NCBI GenBank assembly: GCA_946811695.1
Contig: OX328126.1
Coordinates: 89,538,785 to 89,602,784, forward strand
Length of the DNA stretch: 64,000 bases
Direction: 5' to 3'
Origin: Gonocerus acuteangulatus
Lineage: Eukaryota; Arthropoda; Insecta; Hemiptera; Coreidae
Part shown: piece by piece, positions 10,218 through 20,664 of the stretch
How the letters are laid out: each line of letters starts with the position of its first letter
Position numbering within the stretch: position 1 is the first letter of the stretch
Made by a program: the position numbers and the translations under genes
Notes under the pieces: generated by a model
Told to the model about the DNA's origin: nothing
The model's input: only the letters and a program-made list of their open reading frames with translations
The model's database searches: none

Positions 10218-10560
10218 AAATATATATTTCAAGACGTAAAGAAAGGAAATTGACTAACCTAGTCTATATTTTACTCTTTTTTTTATTTTAAGGGTTCAAA
10301 CGCAAGAAAAATAAACAGCCTCAGAGGTTCATAATGTCCAATAAAATATCTTAAAACGCATTATCGAGTATTTTTGACCGTAATATAATATTCTGAGACG
10401 TAAAGAAGGAAATTGACTGACGTAGTCAATATTTTACTCCAGAAGTTTTTTTATTCTTTAACATAAGTAAAACAAAAAACCTCAGAAGTTCATAATATCA
10501 AATAAAATATTTTAAGAAATCATTTTGAGTATTTTTGTCTATAATTTAATATATTGATAC
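10218..10560. repeat. ~163-bp direct repeat, two copies
   Basis: GAGACGTAAAGAAGGAAATTGACTG...TAGTC...ATTTTACTC...CCTCAGAAGTTCATAAT...GAGTATTTTT occurs at about 10235 and again at about 10398. Related fragments (ACGTAAAGAAA-GAAATTGA-GAACCTAGTC) reappear at 11318 and weakly at 11456. Family unknown; no ORF. Confidence 0.7.
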
Positions 10561-10561
10561 A

Positions 10562-10640
10562 ATCAATCAATCAATTTATTTGCTTTTGAGTTACAACTCA
10601 TAGCGCTTATATAATTTCGTTAGTAATATTATTGTTGTTA
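10562..10640 (-). mobile_element. Probable 3' end of a non-LTR retrotransposon, (TTGA)n tail
   Basis: The minus strand reads GAGTTGTAACTCAAAAGCAAATAAATTGATTGATTGATTG, a 3'UTR-like end with a TTGA-repeat tail typical of several insect non-LTR elements. It may be the 3' end of the element whose C-terminal coding remnant lies at 11058-11310, separated by a (TA)n run and a 5S SINE. Confidence 0.45.
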
Positions 10641-10734
10641 TTCATAGGTGAGGTTACAAAAATAAAACACTAATATAAAACATTAACACAATGTAAGTTC
10701 TCTACTTCATATAATTATGTGAAAAAAATATAAA

Positions 10735-10740
<6 letters not shown>

Positions 10741-10788
<48 letters not shown>
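10741..10788. repeat. (TA)n microsatellite
   Basis: Pure TA run between the retrotransposon tail and the 5S SINE. Confidence 0.95.
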
Positions 10789-10789
<1 letters not shown>

Positions 10790-10807
10790 CTATTCTTAGC
10801 TCTTATT

Positions 10808-10995
10808 TTTTTTTTTTTTTTTTACGGCGCATCTACAACTTGGCCATTAGCGCCGGGCTATCTACAGGTTGCCACCCTTTTATAATGCCAACATTACGTG
10901 GTCGGTCACCCATTCAGGTATTGACCACGCCCGACGTTGCTTAACTTCGGTGATCTACGGGAACCGGTGTATTCTACGTGGCCATGGCCGTTGGC
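10808..10995 (-). mobile_element. 5S rRNA-derived SINE, best copy
   Basis: The minus strand begins GCCAACGGCCATGGCCACGT, continues through GATCACCGAAGTTAAGCAAC (box A), GGGCGTGGTC, and CCTGAATGGGTGACCGACCA (intermediate element/box C) to TGTTGGC. That is most of 5S rRNA with a short rearranged stretch near base 20. The tail is GGTGGCAACCTGTAGATAGC-CCGGCGCTAATGGCC-AGATGCGCCGTA plus an A-run of ~20. The internal Pol III promoter appears intact. The reading is not a functional 5S gene, because the tail follows the 5S end directly. Confidence 0.9.
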
Positions 10996-11057
10996 AATAT
11001 TTAATAGTAATAGGCTTTTATTTATTATATTACAATTATTACTATATTATTCTTTAT

Positions 11058-11310
11058 TTACATTTTAATCAGTGTCAGTATTTCTGACCTTAGTTTTAAT
11101 ATCTTCAAAATAAAGCTGACAAATCTGACAAACGTTTCTTTGCTATTACTATTGAGAATTGCAAGAAATGTATTCTCCTCAGTGGGTGGAATGGTAGGTA
11201 GGAATAATGGTTGTCGGATGTTGTTATAAGCAGGACAGTAGAGTAGGATGTGGTATGATTTCTTCAGCTGTATTATTACATAGAGTGCACAAGAGTCTGG
11301 GGTTATTAAT
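11058..11310 (-). pseudogene. Non-LTR retrotransposon ORF2 C-terminus, frameshifted
   Basis: The minus strand reads LCTLCNNTAEEI, shifts frame, then HILLYCPAYNNIRQPLF and LAILNSNSKETFVRFVSFIL, and stops at TAA (11058-11060). C-x2-C...H-x4-C followed by a basic/aromatic helix and a hydrophobic final helix is the C-terminal zinc-knuckle region of I/R1/Jockey-type ORF2. RT and RNase H are not present here, so this is a 5'-truncated dead copy. Confidence 0.65.
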
Positions 11311-12612
11311 ATATTGATACGTAAAGAAAAGAAATTGATGAACCTAGTCTGTTAATCGTTAGTAATTACCATAATAATATTGTAAGCCATAATATTGAAA
11401 TATCATTAAGCCAGTAGTCAGGAATAAATTATTTTAAACAGTATTATAATATTTTGAGACGTGAAGGAGGGGAATTAATGAAGAAAAAGCGTGAATGTGT
11501 GCTTTATGTATAAACGGTGAAAGTTGAAACTTACCGCTGAAGTAACCGATGAATTGCACGTTGATATAAAGGATTAGAAAATTTTCTCCGGAATAGATAA
11601 TTTATTCGAAATTATGAACAAGAATTCGAAAGCAAAAAGGAAAAATGTCCTCAAGAAAATATCAGAAATTTTATTAATGGCTCCTTTTAAAATGCCACCG
11701 GTTTCCAGATTAACGGAGCAGACGTCAGCGGAGAACGGCACTTGGTTCGCGAAGCTAGTGAAAGTGGTTCCTGCGCAGACTCCGACGCGAGTCCTCCTCA
11801 GCCACACACTAACACCAACACACTCTGCCGAGGTCGTGGCAATGTAAAGGTCAGCTTGAGCAAGTACGTTCCGGGAACGGCCCCGACTTGGCACACATTT
11901 CACGGGTTTTATCGGACCTAGGAACTCTTCGCCGGCGATACTGGTTGCTTCTACGTCCGGGAGGTCAAATTTATCAAGATAAAACACGAGTGGATATTTA
12001 CCGCCTGAACGAATAATTTGACCGATTCGTTTCGCTTTTTAGAACAACTTATTCCTTAAGGAACCGCTTTCGCTCGACATGATATTCACATCAAGACGCT
12101 TTCGGGGATCCATGAATCAGAGCTTGGAGAATTCGTGATTTTATCTACATTACATTTGTTTATGTTTTGCAAAAAAAAAAGATGTTCTATTTATTCGGGT
12201 CACGTTTGGACAGTATCCGGGCCTGTTGGAAAGTATGCCTTCGGAATGAAGATCTCTTGTCCATCTGCTATCTTGGAAGTTTTAAACATATGTTGTACAT
12301 CTTCGCAAAACTTTCGCTTACCTCTAGAGGTTTTCAAGATGTAAAAATATAATGGACAGAAATCGATGAAGTAGCAGGTTTAGGTTATATTGTGCTTGAC
12401 ATATTGTTGTGAGGGTTCCGATCAGACTTACCAACATAGAAAGACCAACTCACAGGAAATGCGTCATCTTAGATTCCTTAGGAGGGTGCCAGGGGACACG
12501 ATTTCCAAACAGAGCTACCAACTAAAATTCCAACGCGCAAGAACTTCCTCATCATAGTGTTTTTTTCATACAATGCTTATATCAGATGTGAATCAAAGCT
12601 TACAATATAAAC
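11311..12612. other. No confirmed gene; contains a GC-richer open stretch
   Basis: Repeat fragments of the 163-bp family sit at 11318-11480. The segment 11690-11970 is clearly richer in GC than its surroundings and open on the minus strand as part of a 137-codon frame (11574-11987; ...CVPSRGRSRNVLAQADLYIA...). I recognise no domain, and the plus strand is also partly open. It could be a host exon, a promoter-proximal region or an unknown repeat. 12000-12600 is unassigned. Confidence 0.35.
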
Positions 12613-13511
12613 TAATAGTCCGAGAGCCAGCAACGCACTTTTCATGAAGTGTTTTATGCACCTTGAAATTTTGCTATAATGTACATCTTGGATATATAAG
12701 AGGGTATATATGTGTTTCCTGGACATAGCTTGGAACACCAGGTACTGCGCATAGGGGAAAGGTGCAAAACAATATTGCCCAAAAATAGAGTTTTTTCAGA
12801 AGCCAACTATATTTAATGTAAAATTAAGACAATTTTCAACGAATAATTAATATGGCAGACACTTTTAAGGGGTATAACACGTAAAAAAAAAAAAAAAAAA
12901 TAATTGTTTTTATTCTAATATTAAACGAGAGTTTTATTCGAGCTGCCATTTAAACCGGAACAGCTGTACAAGATCCAATGAGAGCGCAGAGAATAACTGA
13001 ACTGCGCGGTGCTGTCATTCACTCTTACGGTTACGCGCAGTGTATTGCAGTCTATCATATTCAAAATTTATTTTTATGTTTCCTGACAATTAAACCCCAC
13101 AAAAGTGGCTGCCCTTTTGTAATTATTTTCAAATATGTTTATTGAAGACGCTGTTTAAATCGCAGCGTGAATAAAGCACTTCATTTAATATTAAAAATAA
13201 AAACTAGGTACTTAGTTTTTTTTATTATTATCATTTTAACCCCCTTAAATGTGCCTGCCTTATTTATTATTAATTTGAAAATTGCCTTAATTTGCCTTTT
13301 TTTTCATTAATAATAGTTGGCTTCTGAATAAAACTCTACTTTTGGGCAATATTGTTTCGCACCTTTCCCCTATGTGCAGTACCTGGTGTTCCAAGGTATG
13401 TCCAGGAAACACATATATACCTTCTTATCTACCTAAGAGGTATATTATAGCAAAATTTCAGGGTGCATAAAACACTTCATGAAAAGTGCGTTGACAGCTC
13501 TCGGTCTATTA
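12613..13511. mobile_element. Element with ~200-bp terminal inverted repeats (0.9 kb)
   Basis: 12613-12811 (TAATAGTCCGAGAGCCAGCA...AGCCAACTAT) is the inverted counterpart of 13307-13511 (ATAGTTGGCTTCTG...GCTCTCGGTCTATTA). Matching blocks include AGTGTTTTATGCACC, GTGTTTCCTGGACAT and GGGGAAAGGTGC. The middle is AT-rich, with an A-run at 12884 and no ORF. Superfamily unknown; long TIRs with no coding content suggest a non-autonomous DNA element. Confidence 0.75.
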
Positions 13512-13734
13512 ATATTTCGCAATAAACCTTCACTTCCGAAATGCCAATCATCATTTTATCTAACTTCGTGCGTTCTTAACGAAATTTATGTCTCAAGATA
13601 TATTTAGGAGGTTCATTAATTTTTGAAATGGTCATTGTCCACTTTAACACGATTTTGACAGAATTATGTAAATTAAACAAAATATGCGCAAGGTCAAAAA
13701 CTCTATACGAATGTAAAGATAATATTCTATTATT
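13512..13734. other. No gene; unassigned spacer
   Basis: Nothing recognised. Confidence 0.5.
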
Positions 13735-13935
13735 TATTTAAATATTAACGTCCATTCGTAATTAACTCAGAATTTTAGGACGGGTTATCTATAGGTTACC
13801 ACCCTTTTCTAGCCAGGATAGGGCTGATGCTTTTTCGTTTTTCTAAAGAAAAGCCACCACCCCATAGTGGGAATCGAACCCACGACTCCTGGCACGGAGT
13901 ATTAAGTGCTCACGCCTTAACACTGAATGCTTCCT
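13735..13935 (-). mobile_element. tRNA(Ser/Leu-like)-derived SINE, near full length
   Basis: The minus strand reads GTGTTAAGGCGTGAGCACTTA (class II A-box region), then GTGCCAGGAGTCGTGGGTTC-GATTCCCAC (B box), GGTGGTGGCTTTTCTTTAG, CATCAGCCCTATCCTGGC, GGTAACCTATAGATAACCCG and ATGGACGTTAAT. TTAAGGCG next to the A box is typical of tRNA-Ser/Leu. Other copies are at 826, 19508 (head only) and 61765. Confidence 0.85.
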
Positions 13936-14356
13936 ATTGTGATTAAATTCTCCGCCGGATTTGAGCACCAGATCTAAACTTTTTTGCTTTCCATTTTTTT
14001 TTTTTTCGAAAAAAAAGTTTGAGATATCGCCTTCGTATTTTTTTTATAGATTCCCCTTGTCAAATTCTAAAAAAAATATACGCAAAATATAAATAATTAC
14101 AAAAACAATTAACGCAAAATTGAATACACTATAAATATTTTAACTCGATTTTTACAAACTACCGATAATTACATGTTATATTTAATTAACTCATTTTTTA
14201 ACACTTTTTCAATGCAATGGTTTAAAGTAACGGACAACACAGATCTGTGTTAGCTGAAGTAGCTTACAACCTTTTTTCGAATCTGCGTAGAAAAGTGAAA
14301 TAAATAAATCACCGATTGCCAGATTTTTGGGAACCAAGTTGATATTTCCAGAAAAA
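13936..14356. other. No gene; AT-rich flank of the 30-bp array
   Basis: No ORF of its own. It contains an A/T hairpin-like stretch TTTTTTTTCGAAAAAAAAG at about 14000. Confidence 0.5.
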
Positions 14357-16006
14357 ATGATAGATTCCATGTGCAGATTATTGCCAATGATAGATTCCAT
14401 GTACAGATTATTGCCAATGATAGATTCCATGTACAGATTATTGCCAATGATAGATTCCATGTATAGATTGTTGCCAATGATAGATTCCATGTATAGATTA
14501 TTGCCAATGATAGATTCCATGTATAGATTATTGCCAATGATAGATTCCATGTATAGATTATTGCCAATGATAGATTCCATGTACAGATTATGGCCAATGA
14601 TAGATTCCATGTATAGATTATTGCCAATGTTAGATTCCATGTATAGATTATTGCCAATGATAGATTCCATGTATAGATTATTGCCAATGATAGATTCCAT
14701 GTATAGCTTATTGCCAATGATAGATTCCATGTATAGATTATTGCCAATGATAGATTCCATGTATAGATTATTGCCAATGATAGATTCCATGTACAGATTA
14801 TCGCCAATGATAGATTCCATGTATAGATTATTGCCAATGATAGATTCCATGTACACATTATTGCCAATGATAGATTCCATGTATAGATTATTGCCAATGA
14901 TAGATTCCATGTATAGATTATTGCCAATGATAGATTCCATGTACAGATTATTGCCAATGATAGATTCCATGTATAGATTATTGCCAATGATAGATTCCAT
15001 GTACACATTATTGCCAATGATAGATTCCATGTTTAGATTATTGCCAATGATAGATTCCATGTATAGATTATTGCCAATGATAGATTCCATGTATAGATTA
15101 TTGCCAATGATAGATTCCATGTACAGATTATTGCCAATGATAGATTCCATGTACAGATTATTGCCAATGATAGATTCCATGTACACATTATTGCCAATGA
15201 TAGATTCCATGTATAGATTATTGCCAATGATAGATTCCATGTATAGATTATTACCAATGATAGATTTCATGTACAGATTATGGCCAATGATAGATTCCAT
15301 GTACAGATTATGGCCAATGATAGATTCCATGTATAGATTATTGCCAATGATAGATTCCATGTATAGATTATTACCAATGATAGATTCCATGTACAGATTA
15401 TGGCCAATGATAGATTCCATGTATAGATTATTGCCAATGATAGATTCCATGTACAGATTATGGCCAATGATAGATTCCATGTATAGATTATTGCCAATGA
15501 TAGATTCCATGTATAGATTATTGCCAATGATAGATTCCATGTACAGATTATTGCCAATGATAGATTCCATGTATAGATTATTGCCAATGATAGATTCCAT
15601 GTATAGATTATTGCCAATGATAGATTCCATGTACAGATTATTGCCAATGATAGATTCCATGTACAGATTATTGCCAATGATAGATTCCATGTACAGATTA
15701 TTGCCAATGATAGATTCCATGTATAGATTATTGCCAATGATAGATTCCATGTATAGATTATTACCAATGATAGATTCCATGTACAGATTATGGCCAATGA
15801 TAGATTCCATGTATAGATTATTGCCAATGATAGATTCCATGTACAGATTATGGCCAATGATAGATTCCATGTATAGATTATTGCCAATGATAGATTCCAT
15901 GTACAGATTATTGCCAATGATAGATTCCATGTATAGATTATTGCCAATGATAGATTCCATGTACAGATTATTGCCAATGATAGATTCCATGTATAGATTA
16001 TTGCCA
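14357..16006. repeat. 30-bp minisatellite, 55 exact-length copies
   Basis: The unit is ATGATAGATTCCATGTATAG + ATTATTGCCA. The array is 1650 bp, exactly 55 units with no length change. The main variable site is the C/T in GTAYAG; others are TTG/TGG/TAC before CCA and scattered single changes. Because 30 is divisible by 3 and the unit has few stops, long ORFs appear in three frames: plus IDSMYRLLPM, minus GNNLYMESII, minus AIIYTWNLSL. I take these as by-products of periodicity. No signal peptide, promoter or splice context supports translation. Confidence 0.95.
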
Positions 16007-17213
16007 ATCTGCACTGCCAACAACCCACCCATATGGGTAAATGCAGAATAATTCAAATAATAATAAATGAACAATCTTATTTTGAGATATTCTATAGGAA
16101 TAACATATTTTCGTAACTTTTGTTGTTATGTTACCTTCTGTAAAAAAAAAAAAAAGCTTCTTCCATGCTATAAATATGACTGCGTTCCTCCTGGCATCTT
16201 GCGACCATCTTCCAACTAGCTCAATATCTTGAATATCTCACGATCGCGAGATTCAGAAAAGAAAACCCCAAGCCGAGAAGCTTTAGAACCTCCTTAAGTG
16301 TTTTCCACCTTTTAATTGACTCCTTAGAAACCTTTGCGCCAAAGAGAAGCACGCGCGGCGTGGATTTCTCGCGCCTTTTAACCGTCTACAATAGCATTGT
16401 CCACATGTCGACATTGAACCCTAGGCATCTAATGACAGCTGGCTAATTCTACAGACCACTTCATAGAGGACTTTCTTCGTTTCCTTATCCGTCCAAAAGA
16501 GTCTTGACCAATCCTGGAGAACGGCTACTGTCCGATGATAACGGTTAAGTCCTGATGATGCCTCCTTAGTCGGCCATTACCTGATGATGCGGCCTTTATC
16601 AACACATTTTCTCTTCAAATCCTTCTCTATTTTCTTCAAATGGCTTTTCTAGCAGGATTACCATTTCTCATATGGTAACTCTCCCTATTTTAAGCATAAA
16701 ATGGATAATTCACACTTCATAGCTTTGTTAGAAGTCTTTCAATTCGCTAACATCAAACGGAATGCTTCGCTTTAAAAAGGACAAACTAATATAATCCTTT
16801 ACTCAATATTTTTTAACAAATTCCAAGCTAAGAGTAAAGGTTACAACCAATCAACAACAAATCGATTAAATGTTACTTAAGGATGTTATTGTATTTACAT
16901 ATTTTTTTCTTATTCTTAAATCGCAATTGTTGATGAAATTCTGTGCGTTTTAAGTGATTTGAAAGCATTTAAACAGGTTTTTTACTTGAAATATTTTTAC
17001 ATATTTCGTCAAACACCCATATTACATATTCTGTCATAAATACATATTTTGATATTCTTTTTATTTTGTAATGGAAAAAAGAAAGGATAAACCAAGAAAG
17101 GAAAGAATGCTTGATCCATTGAATCTAGATCACTGTGTCTTTTCTAATTGCAAGAAACAAAGGTGGCTGGCTGCCATGCTTCCCCGGCGGTAATGGTCTA
17201 TATAAATGTACAT
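16007..17213. other. No gene recognised; apparently unique sequence
   Basis: About 1.2 kb with moderate complexity, without an ORF, SINE or inverted-repeat structure that I can identify. 16150-16560 is somewhat richer in GC and could be host unique sequence. Confidence 0.45.
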
Positions 17214-17573
17214 AAAAAAAAAAAAAAAAAAAAAATCAGTCCCGTAACAGGCCACGAGGGACCTGAGGGGCAGATACTATAGAGGTATCTGATTTATGAC
17301 CTTACGGCACACTAGGGAGATAGTATGGTCAGTACTATGCTCCGGCCGCCTGATTTTCGCCTTGGCCGCTTCGACTGCTAGAGTCATTAGCACCCAAGGT
17401 TCCCATTATTAAATTAATTAAAGGCTGGGTCGGCCTAGGGACGGTCAGGGAGGCCGAATCTAACCCATGAACGAAGACACTAGAAGAAAAAATCTTTAGT
17501 GCTTGCTCGGGATTTGAACTCAGGTCTCCAGCTTATTAATCCAGTGCTCTACCACTGAGCTAACCTCGCCCCC
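17214..17573 (-). mobile_element. tRNA(Ile-like)-derived SINE, full length, poly(T)-type 3' end
   Basis: The minus strand runs from GGGGGCGAGGTTAGCTCAGT to CCTGTTACGGGACTGATTTT, followed by ~20 T (seen as A on plus). The A box, B box (GAGTTCAAATCCCGAGCAAG) and body blocks are well preserved. This copy defines the family best. The T-run at the 3' end is a Pol III terminator-like end rather than the poly(A) usual for LINE1-type SINEs. Confidence 0.9.
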
Positions 17574-18400
17574 ATATATATGTACAAATTTTGACTTTTA
17601 TTTTACATGAACGTCCGTTTCTTACTTATGACTAATCAATGGAAGGACAAAATATTATCAGATTTAGCCACGATTAAATTATTCTCATTAATCATTAGTC
17701 ATAGGTCATATTAAGCATTAATCAAATGTGAAATTAGTCATCAATCTCTCCGTTAGTCGTCAATCATTGAAAGTCTGTAGTAATGATTGACACGACTAAC
17801 GTTTTAAATACTTTCTGTATTAGGCTAAAATCTACTTCTTTACACATAAACATTGGGGATTCGAATTACTCCATGAAGCACTTCTGTTTTATCTTTTGAA
17901 CAGACTTCAAAAAATAGAATTGTTTTGGACAGTGATCGAGGAAAATTTTGAGCGTTGTGCTTTAAAAATGTGATTGTTGGTGTAATTATGATTACTATTA
18001 CCCTCAATACTGAAAATATCAGTCAAAAACTTTCTTATAATAATCATTTCGAACTTTTATAAAGTTATCAATCATAAATCCAGTTTGTTTAATCATGAAT
18101 CTGCGTAAGTTTAGTCATTATTCATTAGACAAGGATGTTTTAATCACAAATCACTGATATAGAAGTAGTTAGTCATTAATCATGGAAGAATACGATTTAT
18201 CAATCATCAATCGTTACTCACATCCCGTTTACTCATTCAATCATTAGTCATTAGTTACAAATGTATGTTACATTTATTTACATGTACAGTTTGCCCTACT
18301 CTGATAGAATATAAATGAAAAAAATCTGAGCCATTAGCTCCCCTATTTTGATCGGCTGAATATTAAGCCTCTTAATCAGATGATATATATTTTGAGGCGA
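17574..18400. other. No gene; cryptically repetitive AT-rich sequence
   Basis: The words AATCATTAGTCAT, TTAGTCATCAATC and AATCATTGA recur irregularly from 17625 to 18260. This cryptic simplicity has no clear period. No ORF. Confidence 0.5.
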
Positions 18401-18620
18401 ATTTCTGTAATTCGCGTAGTCAGGGTCCGAGGCAGATCACAAAGCACTATCCGTTTTACCAGCTGATCTTCAAGGAGTTCGCATCCAAGCTAACGACGAA
18501 GCAGCCGCCAAATGCAATCAGACGGACCTCTCTGGAAAATATGTTGCACATAGGAAGATCAACACATTACTGTCTGTTGTGAATCCCTAAATCAGGAAGA
18601 GAGGGAAAAGTGGGACCCGT
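18401..18620 (+). pseudogene. Possible degenerate RNase H / ORF2 fragment
   Basis: The plus strand reads ...GVRIQANDEAAAKCNQTDLS..., which loosely resembles the H-x-G-I-x-x-N-E-x-A-D segment of retrotransposon RNase H. The His is not evident and no flanking domain is seen. Low confidence; it may be chance. Confidence 0.25.
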
Positions 18621-19092
18621 CACCTCAGGGTTTTGCGGGGAGGTGCCAAAAAACTATCTCGTGGTCTTTGAGATCCAGTTCCAGCCCCAGAATGATACAT
18701 TCTTCCCATTTATTTTCTGATAATTATGATATTTCTCCAAAGCTACTCCCCAGGAATGCCACCAACATCCCTCGCCCATAGGACTGCCAGGCCACCAACA
18801 ACCCTGGATCGATAACGGTCTCCAGTAGAGACGGACGGACAGCCAGACCGGAGGAGAACCACTGACCTGTTTCCTAGAGATGACGAGGAAAGCGCGGGGT
18901 TTTGACGCGCGGGAAAAGTGAAACCTAACGGCCTGCCATCTAGCGGCATCTAGTGAAAACACTATTCACCTTCACTAGCTTCTAGTCGACACTGGCTAGT
19001 CACTCACACTGCCTTTTCTCCCCATATCTTCGGCTTCTTCCTTTCAGTGTCATCCAAGCTTTCCACGTGTCAATATCCTGGTCTGGTAAACA
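18621..19092. other. GC-richer unassigned segment before the assembly gap
   Basis: 18740-19045 is richer in GC and contains CCATCTAGCGGCATCTAGTG, but no product is recognised on either strand. The open frame at 18654-18962 (minus) has no familiar motif. Confidence 0.35.
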
Positions 19093-19292
19093 NNNNNNNN
19101 NNNNNNNNNNNNNNNNNNNNNNNNNNNNNNNNNNNNNNNNNNNNNNNNNNNNNNNNNNNNNNNNNNNNNNNNNNNNNNNNNNNNNNNNNNNNNNNNNNNN
19201 NNNNNNNNNNNNNNNNNNNNNNNNNNNNNNNNNNNNNNNNNNNNNNNNNNNNNNNNNNNNNNNNNNNNNNNNNNNNNNNNNNNNNNNNNNNN
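19093..19292. other. Assembly gap (200 N)
   Basis: Exactly 200 N. The bases on the two sides are nearly the same: ATCCTGGTCTGGTAAACA before and ATCCTGTCTGGTAAACA after. This suggests the two contig ends overlap or lie in a tandem duplication rather than flanking truly missing unique sequence. Confidence 0.95.
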
Positions 19293-19347
19293 ATCCTGTC
19301 TGGTAAACATGCTTTTCCTTTAAGGCATCCTGGGTATTTCTCACTAG

Positions 19348-19350
<3 letters not shown>

Positions 19351-19435
<85 letters not shown>
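19351..19435. repeat. Compound (TC)n(TA)n microsatellite
   Basis: CT repeats at 19351-19385 pass directly into TA repeats to 19435. Confidence 0.95.
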
Positions 19436-19439
<4 letters not shown>

Positions 19440-19507
19440 AAAACATAAATAATAGTAACAATTAGCAATTCTCAGTCATTAATATATTTTCCATTATTTG
19501 GCTATAT

Positions 19508-19548
19508 ATTTTGGAGGCCAAGTGGCCGTAAGCGTTAAGGCGTGAGCA

Positions 19549-19549
<1 letters not shown>
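19508..19549 (+). mobile_element. Head fragment of the tRNA(Ser/Leu-like) SINE
   Basis: GGAGGCCAAGTGGCCGTAAG-CGTTAAGGCGTGAGCACTTA is the first ~40 bases of the family. It then runs straight into (TA)n, so the body is missing. Confidence 0.7.
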
Positions 19550-19604
<55 letters not shown>

Positions 19605-19633
19605 CATATATATACATATATATATATATATAC

Positions 19634-19691
<58 letters not shown>
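19550..19691. repeat. (TA)n microsatellite with CATA interruptions
   Basis: ~140 bp of TA with regularly spaced single C interruptions (TATACATATA). Confidence 0.95.
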
Positions 19692-19694
<3 letters not shown>

Positions 19695-19781
19695 TATGTA
19701 GATTACATACGAATATTAAAAATCAGATCTCTGATTTGTTCGTTGGAACTGCCTCGGTACAATTGTACTGTCATTCAAATA

Positions 19782-20245
19782 TCAGGTCAACCCATAAGTA
19801 ATGTCGGTTTTTAATATTCTGTTGTTTATGTCTCCTCCATTTCAATATATTTTTAATTACATTATTATCATGTTTTGGTAGGTGAAACTTATTTATTTTT
19901 TGCTGAAATTTCATTTGAAATGGATCTCCCAAGACAACACTTACGGCATGTTTTGCTTTGGGGGATAAAGGAGGAAACGCTGATTCAGCTTATCGAAAAC
20001 TTGTACAAATATATGGCGATGTCATTAGTGAGCGAGGAGTGCGGCGGTGGTTTGAACGATTTCGAGCTGAAAACCGCAAATTTGAAGACGTGCCTCGTAC
20101 AGGTCAACAGAGCTTGACCAAATCCTGCAGGCTACTGTAGAAGAAAATCCTGTTGTAACAGTCCAAGAGCTAGCAGAAAAACTTGGATCGACTCATTCTA
20201 CAGTCCACCGACATAAACCGACAGTATTTATGGGATGTACCATAT
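19782..20245 (+). mobile_element. mariner element, 5' portion only
   Basis: After TA (19780-19781) the sequence TCAGGTCAACCCATAAGTAA resembles a mariner terminal inverted repeat. The transposase N-terminal half follows (19920-20222). The copy is broken off before a (TC)n microsatellite, and no 3' inverted repeat is visible. Confidence 0.75.
19920..20222 (+). pseudogene. mariner transposase N-terminal fragment, at least two frameshifts
   Basis: From ATG 19920 the frame reads MDLPRQHLRHVLLWGIK. It shifts to ...IYGDVISERGVRRWFERFRA / NRKFEDVPRTGQQS, then shifts again near 20113 to LDQILQATVEENPVVTVQEL / AEKLGSTHSTVHRH. These are the two helix-turn-helix motifs and linker of mariner transposases (the WFERF and DxPRxGxxS signatures are visible). 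The DDE catalytic domain is absent. A dead copy. Confidence 0.85.
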
Positions 20246-20330
20246 GTTGACGAGAGGACAACCTAACACGAAGTTACCATGATGAAATGCTAAAAGGAAC
20301 GAAACATGTCGGACACATTCAGTATTATTT

Positions 20331-20362
20331 CTCTCTTTCTCTCTCTCCCTCTCTCACTCTCA

Positions 20363-20448
<86 letters not shown>

Positions 20449-20519
20449 CTCCCTCTCTCACTCTCTCTCTCTATCTCTCTCTCACTCTCTCTCTCCCTCT
20501 CCCTCTCTCACTCTCTCTC

Positions 20520-20559
<40 letters not shown>

Positions 20560-20566
20560 TCTGTCT
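20331..20566. repeat. (TC)n microsatellite with TCAC/TATC interruptions
   Basis: ~235 bp of CT repeats interspersed with CTCAC, CTCCC and CTATC. The serine/leucine ORFs across it are artefacts. Confidence 0.95.
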
Positions 20567-20664
20567 CTTTAGAAATAGAAACACTGAACTTTCTCATGAT
20601 CGTTGCAATTAAAGCAATTACAATATAATGAAAAATTTACAGTTCCATAATTCTTTAATGAACA

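Noticed and set aside
10876..10995. Functional 5S rRNA gene
   Set aside because: The 5S sequence is altered near its start and continues directly into a SINE tail and A-run; other copies are truncated at different points.
14209..16074. Long ORFs (621, 574, 255, 253 codons) as repetitive proteins
   Set aside because: The 30-bp unit is divisible by three and lacks stops in three frames, so ORFs arise on both strands. No upstream gene structure or family match supports translation.
19000..19468. ORFs spanning the N gap
   Set aside because: They consist mostly of undetermined residues across 200 N.
20287..20628. Ser/Leu-rich proteins
   Set aside because: Translation of a (TC)n microsatellite.
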